From: Bryobacterales bacterium
GTDB lineage: Bacteria; Acidobacteriota; Terriglobia; Bryobacterales; UBA6623
Assembly: GCA_028819575.1 (NCBI GenBank)
Contig: JAPPLB010000090.1
Coordinates: 1-47,152 of the forward strand
Direction of reading: 5' to 3'
Length of the DNA stretch: 47,152 nt
In this document: positions 1-6,354 of the stretch, in pieces
Numbering within the stretch: position 1 is the first letter of the stretch
Layout of the letters: every line of letters starts with the position of its first letter
The notes under the pieces: model-generated
Seen by the model: the letters and a program-made list of their open reading frames with translations, nothing else
The model's database searches: none
Told to the model about the DNA's origin: nothing
Program-made: the position numbers and the translations under genes

Positions 1-90
1 GAACAGTACGTTGAGCACGGCAAGCAAGCGCAACGAAGTCCTGGCGGTCGTATCACGTGCTTCGACCGTCGGGTGATGAGAAATGCAGGT
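1..90 (+). mobile_element. MITE-like element, copy 1 (left part outside window)
   Basis: Right-hand half of the dispersed palindromic-ended element described at 13095-13272. It ends with the terminal repeat GATGAGAAATGCAGGT and is followed by TA at 91-92, the usual target dinucleotide. The internal block with GCAACGAAGTC and the CGACCGTCGGG segment matches the other copies. The left end lies outside the window. It stops 26 bp before the thiolase start and does not provide that gene's ribosome site. Confidence 0.8.
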
Positions 91-116
91 TAGTACGCAC
101 GGGCGGAGGAGAAATC

Positions 117-1232
117 ATGGGCAATCGAGTTGCCGTCGTCGCGGGCGGCCGGACTCCCTTCGTGAAGTCCGGCAAGGTCTTCAAGGGCCTGGGTCCCTTG
201 AAATTGGCGGCTCACGCAGTCACGGGTTTGCTCGAAAGGCACGATATCGATGCCGCCGCGATCGATGCCATCGCCTTCGGCGCCGTCGTCCCCGAGCCCG
301 GCAAGCCTAATCTGGCCCGTGAGATCGTTCTGGAAGCGGGACTGCCGAGGGCGATCGAGGCGCAGACGATGTCCTCCTACTGCATCACGGGTCTGCGGAC
401 CATCACGGCCATCACGGAAGGCATTGCTTCCGGCCGCATCGAAGCCGGTATCGCCGGAGGAGTGGATTCGTTGTCCCATGCCGACCCCGCAACCTTCCGG
501 GAACCGTCCACCGGTCTGTCGATGGGCGAGCACATGGAGATTACCTGCAAGCAGTGGGATGTGTCGCGGGAACGTCAGGACGAAGTCGCGCTGGCCAGTC
601 ACCGCAACGCCGTCGCTGCCCGTGAGCGTCTCGCCGGGCAGATCTTTCCTCTCGGAGGCGTCGAGCACGACACGGGGCCGCGAACCGGCACGTCGAAGGA
701 AGCTCTGGCCAACCTGAAGCCCGCCTTCGACCCTGAAGGCACCGTCACGGCCGGTAACGCCTCGCCGGTCACCGATGGCGCTTCGGCCGTGTTGTTGATG
801 AGCGAGGACCGCGCGGCGTCGGAGGGCCGCGAGCCGCTTGCCTTCGTCCGCGCCATGCAGTACGGCGCCATCGATCCGGGTGAGGGCTTGCTGATGGCCC
901 CCGGCATCGTCGTGCCGCGCCTTCTCGAGCGAAGCGGCCTGCGCCTCGCGCAGATCGACCTGATCGAGATTCACGAGGCCTTCGCCGCCCAGGTCCTGAC
1001 CAACGTCATGGCCTGGGAACAGGGCTGGCAGGCGGCGCCGACCGGCGCCGTGGACTGGAGCCGCGTCAACGTATCCGGCGGCTCCATCGCCGTCGGGCAC
1101 CCGTGGTCCGCCACCGGCGGCCGCATCGTCACCACCCTGGCCTGCGAAATGGCCCGCCGCAACGCCCAGTTCGGCATCATAAGCATCTGTGCCGCCGGAG
1201 CCATGGCCGGCGCCCTCATCCTCGAACGATAG
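117..1232 (+). CDS. Thiolase family protein (FadI-like acetyl-CoA acyltransferase), internally shortened
   Basis: Thiolases cleave 3-ketoacyl-CoA with CoA, or condense two acyl-CoAs, in the cytoplasm. The start is the ATG at 117, because GGAGGAG lies 5 nt upstream; the longer reading frame begins inside the mobile element. The 371-residue product has the nucleophile region SSYCITG (Cys89), HEAFAAQ at 286-292, the GGSIAVGHP loop with His328 and the C-terminal CAAGAMAG with Cys358, so all catalytic positions are present. The pattern follows E. coli FadI rather than AtoB. Between GGVDSLSH (about 115-121) and STGLSMGEH (131-139) only a few residues remain where FadI has roughly 40 more. The usual length is 390-436 residues, so this looks like an internal deletion in the loop domain. 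It stands alone, with no FadB/FadJ partner beside it. Family assignment is firm; substrate and activity are uncertain. Confidence 0.88.
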   Translation: MGNRVAVVAGGRTPFVKSGKVFKGLGPLKLAAHAVTGLLERHDIDAAAIDAIAFGAVVPEPGKPNLAREIVLEAGLPRAIEAQTMSSYCITGLRTITAITEGIASGRIEAGIAGGVDSLSHADPATFREPSTGLSMGEHMEITCKQWDVSRERQDEVALASHRNAVAARERLAGQIFPLGGVEHDTGPRTGTSKEALANLKPAFDPEGTVTAGNASPVTDGASAVLLMSEDRAASEGREPLAFVRAMQYGAIDPGEGLLMAPGIVVPRLLERSGLRLAQIDLIEIHEAFAAQVLTNVMAWEQGWQAAPTGAVDWSRVNVSGGSIAVGHPWSATGGRIVTTLACEMARRNAQFGIISICAAGAMAGALILER

Positions 1233-1325
1233 CCCACAGTTGACTGACTCCCTTTTTGCCGTCCGCGAACAGCCGGATTCTCACCCGGCATCGCTGAAAG
1301 ACCGAGTCATGAAGGTGACCGGCAC

Positions 1326-1995
1326 TCAGTGTTCTTCATTGGCCAAGTCGAGAACCATCTGGTGAGTCGCGGTGCTGAGCCGAAACTGCAATGCTTGGAG
1401 ACGATCCAGGACGGGCTTGACCGAATCGAGAAACCCACGTTCCTTCGCTAGCCTGCATGTCTCACCACGCGGCGAGGCGAAGTGGGTGAGAGGGCTGTCA
1501 GGACGAGGCGCGAGCCGCTTGGCGCGCGCAGGCGTACTTGAACAGTACGTTGAGCACGGCAAGCAAGCGCAACGAAGTCATGGCGGGCGTATCGCGTGCT
1601 TCGACCGTCGGGTGGTGAGACATGCAGGCTATCACCAGGATACCCAGTGTGCCCGTGATCTTCAGCCCTGCTGCGGCAGCGTATCGGCGCGCGTTTCGGT
1701 CATCCAACACAAGCAGATGGCCTGGCATCTCCAGCCCCAAGGCGAGAACTTCCTTTTCCCCATTGCCCAGACTCGTGACGAGCGGCAACAACTTGCGATC
1801 ACTCACCGGCCGCACTGTCACCCAGGGAAGGTCCGCCAACTCCGGCAAGCAGACGCCTCGTCTCCTGCCTTCGGCCAATTCAGTTGCCACGGCCGAAGGC
1901 GCCTGCACCGACCCGAAGAGGGTTGGCAGCAGGTGCAGCAGGTCCGCCTGATGCAGGTATTGCAACGGCGACGTGTTACAGATGACGTCGCGCAC
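1326..1995 (-). pseudogene. PIN-like (DUF3368) toxin gene split by MITE copy 2
   Basis: The first 123 codons (1995 down to about 1627) encode a PIN-fold toxin of the DUF3368 type: NTSPLQYLHQADLLHLLP at the N-terminus, GEKEVLALG in the middle and LLVLDDRNARRYA carrying the acidic metal ligands. After TGTLGILVIA the frame enters the inserted element and ends there after 42 foreign residues. The rest of the protein, KERGFLDSVKPVLDRLQA to a TGA at 1326-1328, lies on the far side in the same frame. Removing the 178-bp element and one TA restores LVIA-KERG exactly, so the insertion is clean. The gene overlaps the 3' end of the antitoxin gene by 20 bp, as in a normal toxin-antitoxin operon. The C-terminal helices are lost, so the toxin is probably inactive. 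Confidence 0.85.
1452..1629 (+). mobile_element. MITE-like element, copy 2 (178 bp, inserted in toxin gene)
   Basis: Complete copy flanked by TA at 1450-1451 and 1630-1631. The ends GCCTGCATGTCTCACCAC and GTGGTGAGACATGCAGGC are perfect 18-bp inverted repeats; both carry the same G/C variant relative to other copies. An internal hairpin CGTACT-TGAAC-AGTACG is present. There is no open frame for a transposase. The empty site can be rebuilt because the toxin reading frame is restored when the element and one TA are removed, which fixes the borders. Confidence 0.88.
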
Positions 1996-2257
1996 TGGCC
2001 AAGTCGTGTTGAAGCTCTTCCTTTGACATGTCGAACGTGTCGACGCCGTAGTCCGCCAACTTGGTCAAGAACAACGGCTTGGGCACGTTCGCCAATTCGG
2101 CTGCCGCGCCGGTGGACAACCGCCCCATCTCGTAGAGCTTGACCGCAATGAGAATCTTCGCCTCCTCGCGAAACTCATCGGGCGATAGTCTTAGCGCCAG
2201 TAGGACATCATCGCTGTAGTCGATGGTAAAGGATCTTGTCATTTCAGGTTTTCTCAT
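1976..2257 (-). CDS. UPF0175-family antitoxin
   Basis: A 93-residue protein matching the UPF0175 family, small antitoxins paired with DUF3368/PIN toxins. Visible hallmarks are an N-terminal strand (TRSFTIDYSDDVLLAL), EEAKILIAVKLYEMGRLS, and the helix-turn-helix-like stretch TGAAAELANVPKPLFLTKLA. The start at 2257 gives MRKPEMTRSF; Met6 is an alternative. It overlaps the following toxin gene by 20 bp, consistent with translational coupling. In this family the antitoxin binds DNA and the toxin and represses the operon. Because the toxin is broken by copy 2, this antitoxin may be an orphan that no longer has a target. Confidence 0.82.
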   Translation of the reverse strand: MRKPEMTRSFTIDYSDDVLLALRLSPDEFREEAKILIAVKLYEMGRLSTGAAAELANVPKPLFLTKLADYGVDTFDMSKEELQHDLASARRHL

Positions 2258-2343
2258 CTTACGCCGCGCCGAACCTGCACACAGATACGTTCAGCGGTTT
2301 TCTTCATGGGTCGCTGACGAACGCCGGCAAGACGACATCCCGT

Positions 2344-2390
2344 AGTCGATGATAAAGGATCTTGTCCCTTCAGGTTCCTGATCTTTCGCG
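2344..2390 (-). pseudogene. Remnant of a second UPF0175 antitoxin 5' end
   Basis: The minus strand here repeats the start of the antitoxin gene (about 2215-2260): both contain ACAAGATCCTTTA and CATCGACTAC in the same order, encoding TRSF-IIDY against TRSF-TIDY. Similarity fades after that point and no start or full frame remains. It abuts the thiolase remnant at 2396-2530. Confidence 0.55.
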
Positions 2391-2395
2391 TTGCG

Positions 2396-2530
2396 CACCC
2401 CTGGTCCGCCACCGGCGGCCGCATCGTCACCACCCTGGCTAGCGAAATGGCCCGCCGCAACGCCCGGTTCGGCATAGCAAGCATCTGCGCCGCCGGAGCC
2501 ATGGCCGGTGCCCTCATCCTCGAACGTTAA
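2396..2530 (+). pseudogene. Duplicated C-terminal fragment of the thiolase gene
   Basis: 44 codons plus a TAA stop that repeat the end of the thiolase gene (1098-1232), from the active-site HPWSATGG to the terminal ALILER. By eye about 11 bases differ over the aligned stretch and the frame is intact, with only a few amino-acid changes (Cys to Ser, Gln to Arg, Ile to Ala). Downstream similarity continues past the stop: both sites have a TTTTG-CCGTCC/TCGTCC stretch and then GCGAAC-(A/T)G-CGGATTCTCA. There is no upstream coding part, so it cannot be expressed as a thiolase. It looks like a partial segmental duplication. Confidence 0.85.
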
Positions 2531-2856
2531 CCCCGAGTCGGCTCTCACCTTTTGTCGTCCATCCTACGGCTTGGAACAATCGAGACAGCCAGAGCCCTCT
2601 GCGAACTGTCGGATTCTCAGACGGGGCTTGTGATTCTCAAATGGTGGATGGCATCAATCGGATCGTCCCCGTCCACGGAGCGCTTTACGGTGGCGGCGTG
2701 CACAGAATGAACAGAAGAGCCATAGGATGATGGGCGTGGGTGAACCCGTCTAACGCTAGAGCATCTTCAGGTTACGTCAGAGTCTAGTCGAACATTTCGA
2801 AGCGGCCTGCGCCACTCAGAACAGCCCGTGAGGGAATAGAAATCTGCACAGGAAAA
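2531..2856. other. Intergenic stretch, no gene seen
   Basis: 326 bp. The first 80 bp still resemble the sequence downstream of the thiolase gene. The rest has no convincing ORF. A small palindrome TCGAA-CAT-TTCGA lies at about 2788-2800, upstream of the next gene; no clear promoter was found. Confidence 0.5.
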
Positions 2857-3522
2857 ATGAAACAACACAAGATAATCGGTTTTGGTTTGAGCGGAGTGTG
2901 GTTGTTGGCCGTTGGGGTCGTTATCTGCTTCAAATACAGCGATTTTGGGGTGATGTCTCTAAATGAGTGGGGAGATTTTTTCGCAGGCATCTCCGCCCCA
3001 TTGGCTCTGTTGTGGCTGGTAATTGGATATTTCCAACAAGGAGAAGAGCTACGGCTCAATACGGAAGTGCTGAGGGCGCAACAGTTGGAACTTGAGCGAC
3101 AAGTAGAGGAAACTGCTCAACTTGTGAAGGCCGCCAATCTGCAAGCGCAGGCAGCGCAACAGAATCTGAAGCAGCTCCAGGAGCGTGAGGCCAGGGAGGC
3201 TAAACCCGAATTCGTATACGCAGGTGGAAGTTCTTCAGGAGAACGAATTGAGATTGACATACTGAATCGTGGCGGAGAAGCATGTAATATAGTGTTTCAA
3301 TATGACGGCCCGCACGAATCCAGATTTTCCCCGACGGAGCTATTAGAATCGAATCACAAAGCTAAGCTGGTCTTCCATCAAGCGAGCAACCAGCCACTGG
3401 TTTACCCAATTCTATTCCTTATCAGTTGCACTGACCGTCTCGGCAACAGACACAAAATGAGTTTCGAACATTCAGAGCACAACAAGCTATTGAAAGTGAA
3501 AGCGGACCCAGAAAATGTCTAA
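2857..3522 (+). CDS. Membrane protein with two TM helices and a coiled coil, unknown function
   Basis: A 221-residue protein not assigned to a named family. Residues about 7-27 (IIGFGLSGVWLLAVGVVI) and 42-60 (FAGISAPLALLWLVIGYF) are likely membrane helices. They are followed by a long Gln/Glu-rich coiled coil at about 62-117 and a beta-rich C-terminal part (EIDILNRGGEACNIVFQ). This layout recurs in many bacterial hypothetical proteins, in which the C-terminal domain sits in the cytoplasm next to the membrane. The start has AGGAAAA just upstream. Base composition is visibly AT-richer than the neighbours and codon use differs (AAA, AAT, TTT common), which suggests recent acquisition. Flanking genes give no functional hint. 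Confidence 0.72.
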   Translation: MKQHKIIGFGLSGVWLLAVGVVICFKYSDFGVMSLNEWGDFFAGISAPLALLWLVIGYFQQGEELRLNTEVLRAQQLELERQVEETAQLVKAANLQAQAAQQNLKQLQEREAREAKPEFVYAGGSSSGERIEIDILNRGGEACNIVFQYDGPHESRFSPTELLESNHKAKLVFHQASNQPLVYPILFLISCTDRLGNRHKMSFEHSEHNKLLKVKADPENV

Positions 3523-3751
3523 TGGAGTCAGTAGTCTCTTAGGGTTTCTTGGTCCTGCCCTGGCCTTGCGTACTGCCAGCCGATCTCTCGCAAGGTCTGG
3601 GTGACTTGGTAGCCTTCAGCGTAGGATTTTCGAACATGCGCTCAGAGGACCTGCAAGGTGATGACTGCGAGGACACGGACCATTGCCGAGCGGTCGCGTT
3701 AACCAGAGCCAGCCCGTTAACACGGCGGAACTGCACCCCTGCCGCCTGCCC

Positions 3752-4660
3752 TCAAGACCCATGCCGACGCCAGAAAGGTTGGATGAAGCGGTCCTGACGC
3801 CGTGCTCGGTGTAGGATGGCAAGGCTCGCGAGGAGGCATACGATGATGGCGAAGACAGACCCCTCCACCCCCAGGGAACCGCCGGAGAGCAGTTCCGGTC
3901 CGCTCAGTTCCGACCGCAACAGACTCTCCACCCGGATGCCCGAGACATTCGGACCGAAGACGCCCCCCTGGATGAAGTTCCATCCGAAGTGGATGCCGAT
4001 CACGAGCCAGAGCCGCCGGGTCAGGACATAGGCGGCTCCGAGCAGCACGCCCGCTTCGATCCCGATGGCGGCAGCGCCGTACAGCGACGCGTTGGGATTT
4101 CCCAGGTGTACGAGCCCGAACAGCGCCACCGTGATGCCGAGCGCCAACCAGCTACCGAGCGCCTCTTCCGTGATCCGGAAGATCACCCCGCGAAAGATCA
4201 CCTCTTCGATATAGCTGGAGGCCACCGCCATGTGGAACGCCGCTGCGAGGGCGGTCCACGCGCCGATTTCCTCCACCCGGTAGTAGCCGAGTGCTGCGAT
4301 CAGCCCCACCGTCACGGTCAGGCACCCGCCTCCGACCAGCACGCCGGCGCCTGTCTCCTGCGCCGCGCCGCTTAGGGCGAGTTCCGCCGCGCGCCTCTGC
4401 TCCAGCAGGCGCACGATGCCGCAATAGACAAGGTGAACCGCGAGGATTTGGAGCGCCAGATTCGCCGCGCTGCTCGGCCACCCCTCTCCCAGCACCTGTC
4501 CGAGCCCGTCGTGCACCAGTCCCACGAGATGGAGAGATACGGAGATGCCGGCGGTGAAGAGCAGGATCCGGATGACCGGAAAGTGGGCGGCCCGGCGCAG
4601 CCACCCTGTTCGCGGCTTCTCGTCGGGAGCTGAAGATTCGTTCATCCACAGATCATACAC
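3752..4660 (-). CDS. CPBP-family intramembrane metalloprotease
   Basis: A 302-residue polytopic membrane protein with the three CPBP (Abi/Rce1-like, PF02517) motifs: EEVIFRG at about 152-158 with the paired glutamates, FGLVHLGNP at about 180-188, and HFGWNFIQG at about 223-231. These Glu and His residues form the catalytic site that cuts substrates within the bilayer. Several hydrophobic segments occur between 28 and 285. Bacterial CPBP proteins act in protein maturation or bacteriocin immunity; nothing nearby tells which. The start is at 4660; Met6 (4645) is equally possible because no clear ribosome site precedes either. It stands alone, facing the repeat-rich non-coding region. Confidence 0.87.
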   Translation of the reverse strand: MYDLWMNESSAPDEKPRTGWLRRAAHFPVIRILLFTAGISVSLHLVGLVHDGLGQVLGEGWPSSAANLALQILAVHLVYCGIVRLLEQRRAAELALSGAAQETGAGVLVGGGCLTVTVGLIAALGYYRVEEIGAWTALAAAFHMAVASSYIEEVIFRGVIFRITEEALGSWLALGITVALFGLVHLGNPNASLYGAAAIGIEAGVLLGAAYVLTRRLWLVIGIHFGWNFIQGGVFGPNVSGIRVESLLRSELSGPELLSGGSLGVEGSVFAIIVCLLASLAILHRARRQDRFIQPFWRRHGS

Positions 4661-4872
4661 CGCAAGCTGGGCGGTTCACGAAACACGAATCACGGCCTTT
4701 TCCGACATTTCTTCTGGAGCGAACCATGCCCCCTGCCCATGGTTTTCACGAATCACGAGTCACGAAACACGAATCACGAGTCACGAAACACGAATCACGG
4801 CTTTTTTTCGAAACACGGCTTTTTTCAGACCCGAAACACGGCCTTTCCGTGGCTCGTTTGGTACCGGTTGGT

Positions 4873-4898
4873 ACTGAAGCCCTTCAGTCTTGTTTTTT
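4873..4898 (+). terminator. Terminator-like hairpin, repeat 1
   Basis: ACTGAAG, a CC loop and CTTCAGT form a perfect 7-bp stem followed by CTTGTTTTTT, the shape of a Rho-independent terminator on the plus strand. It is preceded by CGTGGCTCG and GGTACCGGTTGGT, which recur with hairpin 2. No upstream plus-strand gene needs it. Confidence 0.6.
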
Positions 4899-5161
4899 CG
4901 GCCGGAATGTGCTCTGGGTTGAGAGTGATGACGCCGTTGCTGGGAACGAAAACCTCTTCCGCGCCCGTCGGGGACGCGCCGGCTGGTGACAACAAAGCCG
5001 CCCAAGCCACGGCTTTTCAGGTATTTACGAGACCCGAGACCCGAGACACGGCGTTAGCTGGGCGCGAGGCGCAAGCCGGCGCGAATTCCGAGGTTTTCAC
5101 GAAACACGAGACCCGAGACACGAATCACGGCTTTCCCGTGGCTCGCTTGGTACCTGTTGGT

Positions 5162-5185
5162 ACTGAAGCCCTTCAGTCTTTTTTT
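5162..5185 (+). terminator. Terminator-like hairpin, repeat 2
   Basis: Second copy of ACTGAAG-CC-CTTCAGT, here followed by C and an uninterrupted run of eight T. The preceding segment CCCGTGGCTCGCTTGGTACC matches that of hairpin 1, so hairpin and leader were duplicated together. Confidence 0.62.
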
Positions 5186-5341
5186 ACTGCGCCGGGCCGC
5201 CTAGCATGAGGACAGCGAGGAGGAAATCCAGCAGTTCGACTTCCCGCCGACGCGACGCTCGGCTCTGGCGACTGCCGCCTCCCACGCAGGCTAGGGTTTT
5301 CACGAGACACGAAACACGAGACACGAATCACGGCTTTTTGT

Positions 5342-5365
5342 ACTGAAGCCCTTCAGTCTTTTTTT
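5342..5365 (+). terminator. Terminator-like hairpin, repeat 3
   Basis: Third copy of ACTGAAG-CC-CTTCAGT followed by C and eight T. Here the heptamer array (5301-5333) joins the hairpin almost directly through CTTTTTGT; the CCGTGGCTCG segment is missing. Confidence 0.6.
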
Positions 5366-5463
5366 CAGTCGGGGGACGGTTTAGGTTGAAAGTGATGACG
5401 CCGTTGTGGGGAACAAAACACTCATCCGCGCTCGTCGGGGGCAAGTCGGGTGGGGACAGAAGA

Positions 5464-5670
5464 GCCGCCCGGTCGCTGCTTTCCTGCGCGTTGTGGCGCG
5501 GCATGGCGCGGCTATGGCGCGGCATGGGCGGCCGCCGTCCCCCGCGCAGGCAACACGGCCTGCTGGGTTTTCACCAGCCACGGGACACGCAACATGGTTT
5601 TCCCCTGCCCTCCGGCGACTCCAAGGCGAGCAACCCCAAGCCCGAACAACGGGTTTTCACGAAACACGAA
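5464..5670. repeat. About 205-bp direct repeat, unit A
   Basis: Starts at GCCGCCCGGTCGCTGC and runs to GGTTTTCACGAAACACGA. It is nearly identical to 5741-5950, 277 bp downstream. It contains three GC-rich 11-mers of the GGCGCGGCATG type, then CACGGCCTGCTGG and ACGCAACATGGTTTTCCCC. Confidence 0.75.
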
Positions 5671-5740
5671 AGACGGCTTTTTTCACCGTGCATGCGCAAG
5701 GGACACACAGTCAGAAACCACCGTCTGGACCGCCGTGCAC

Positions 5741-5950
5741 GCCGCCCGGTCACTGCTTTCCTGCGCGTTGTGGAGCGGCATGGCGCGGCTATGGCGCGGC
5801 ATGGGTGGCCGCCGTCCCCCGCGCAGGCAACACGGCCTGTTGGCTTTTCACCAGCCACGGGACACGCAACATGGTTTTCCCCTGCCCTCCGGCGACTTCA
5901 TGGAGAGCAACCTCAAGCCCGACCAACGGGTTTTTCACGAATCACGAGAC
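5741..5950. repeat. About 205-bp direct repeat, unit B
   Basis: Second copy of the unit at 5464-5670, with scattered substitutions (GCTGCT to ACTGCT, GTTGTGGCG to GTTGTGGAG, CCAAGG to TCATGG). It ends in the heptamer array at 5936-5961. The 70 bp between the two units are unique. Confidence 0.75.
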
Positions 5951-5980
5951 ACGAATCACGGCTTTTTTTCGAATCACGGC

Positions 5981-6030
5981 TTCCCACGATTTCCCACGAT
6001 TTCCCACCATTTCCCGGCATTTCCCGGCCC
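5981..6030. repeat. 10-bp tandem repeat, five units
   Basis: Five adjoining decamers of the pattern TTCCCACGAT: two identical, then TTCCCACCAT, TTCCCGGCAT and TTCCCGGCCC. It lies directly after the last heptamer array and before a C-rich run. Confidence 0.8.
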
Positions 6031-6315
6031 CCCCACCCCCCCTCCGCTGGTTTCGCTCGGCTTCCCGGCGCGCTCCCTCCGCCGCAGTTCCCGCCGCCCT
6101 CCGGGCTCGTTCCTTTGCGGCCGGCACACGATGAACCCATGCTGAGAAAGGAAAACATTCCGGATTGCACGAACAGTGGTACTTTCTATCTTGCGCTGTC
6201 AATCGCCCGGCTTGAGTCGCCGCTCCGCTCGGGTCATCATCGAGAGCAGCGCCGGAGCGGAACCGTCCGCGGCGTGACCCGATCGACGACCGGGCGCGGG
6301 CTGCGAAGGAGAAAC

Positions 6316-6354
6316 ATGCCTTCCGGACAGGAGACGATTTCGAAACGACGATGA
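6316..6354 (+). CDS. Possible 12-residue leader peptide coupled to the next gene
   Basis: An ATG at 6316 has a good ribosome site (GAAGGAG, 6305-6311) and encodes MPSGQETISKRR. Its TGA overlaps the ATG of the secreted-protein gene at 6351 as ATGA. The large gene has no good ribosome site of its own, so it may depend on ribosomes that finish this short frame. The peptide shows no run of a single amino acid as in classical attenuators. The ATGA overlap and spacing are seen directly; translation is inferred. Confidence 0.4.
   Translation: MPSGQETISKRR

Larger units (their letters stand above)
4661..6315. repeat. Repeat-rich non-coding region with heptamer arrays
   Basis: About 1.65 kb without a credible gene. 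Seven short arrays are built of 7-bp units (CACGAAT, CACGAGT, CACGAAA, CACGAGA, GACCCGA) at 4677-4695, 4747-4800, 5027-5051, 5098-5130, 5301-5333, 5658-5676 and 5936-5961. Most begin with GGTTTTCACGA and most end in CACGGCTTT. The longest has an exact 21-bp superperiod of three heptamers. Three arrays are followed by a hairpin with a T-run (separate entries). Long plus-strand frames exist only because the units lack stop codons; all three frames are open in parts, which argues against coding. Similar heptamer arrays are known from other environmental bacteria, without a known role. Confidence 0.8.

Noticed and set aside
90-1100. Long minus-strand open frame opposite the thiolase
   Set aside because: Shadow of a high-GC gene; Arg/Gly-rich product without family resemblance, while the plus strand has all thiolase motifs.
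1372-2142. Plus-strand 256-codon frame across the toxin-antitoxin locus
   Set aside because: It runs through the mobile element and antisense to two recognisable genes; no recognisable domain.
4747-4800. Heptamer array considered as a CRISPR
   Set aside because: Units are 7 bp with no unique spacers and no cas genes are present.
5386-6354. Three overlapping plus-strand frames of 231-322 codons in the repeat region
   Set aside because: All three frames are open because the repeats lack stops; products are repetitive and match nothing recognisable.
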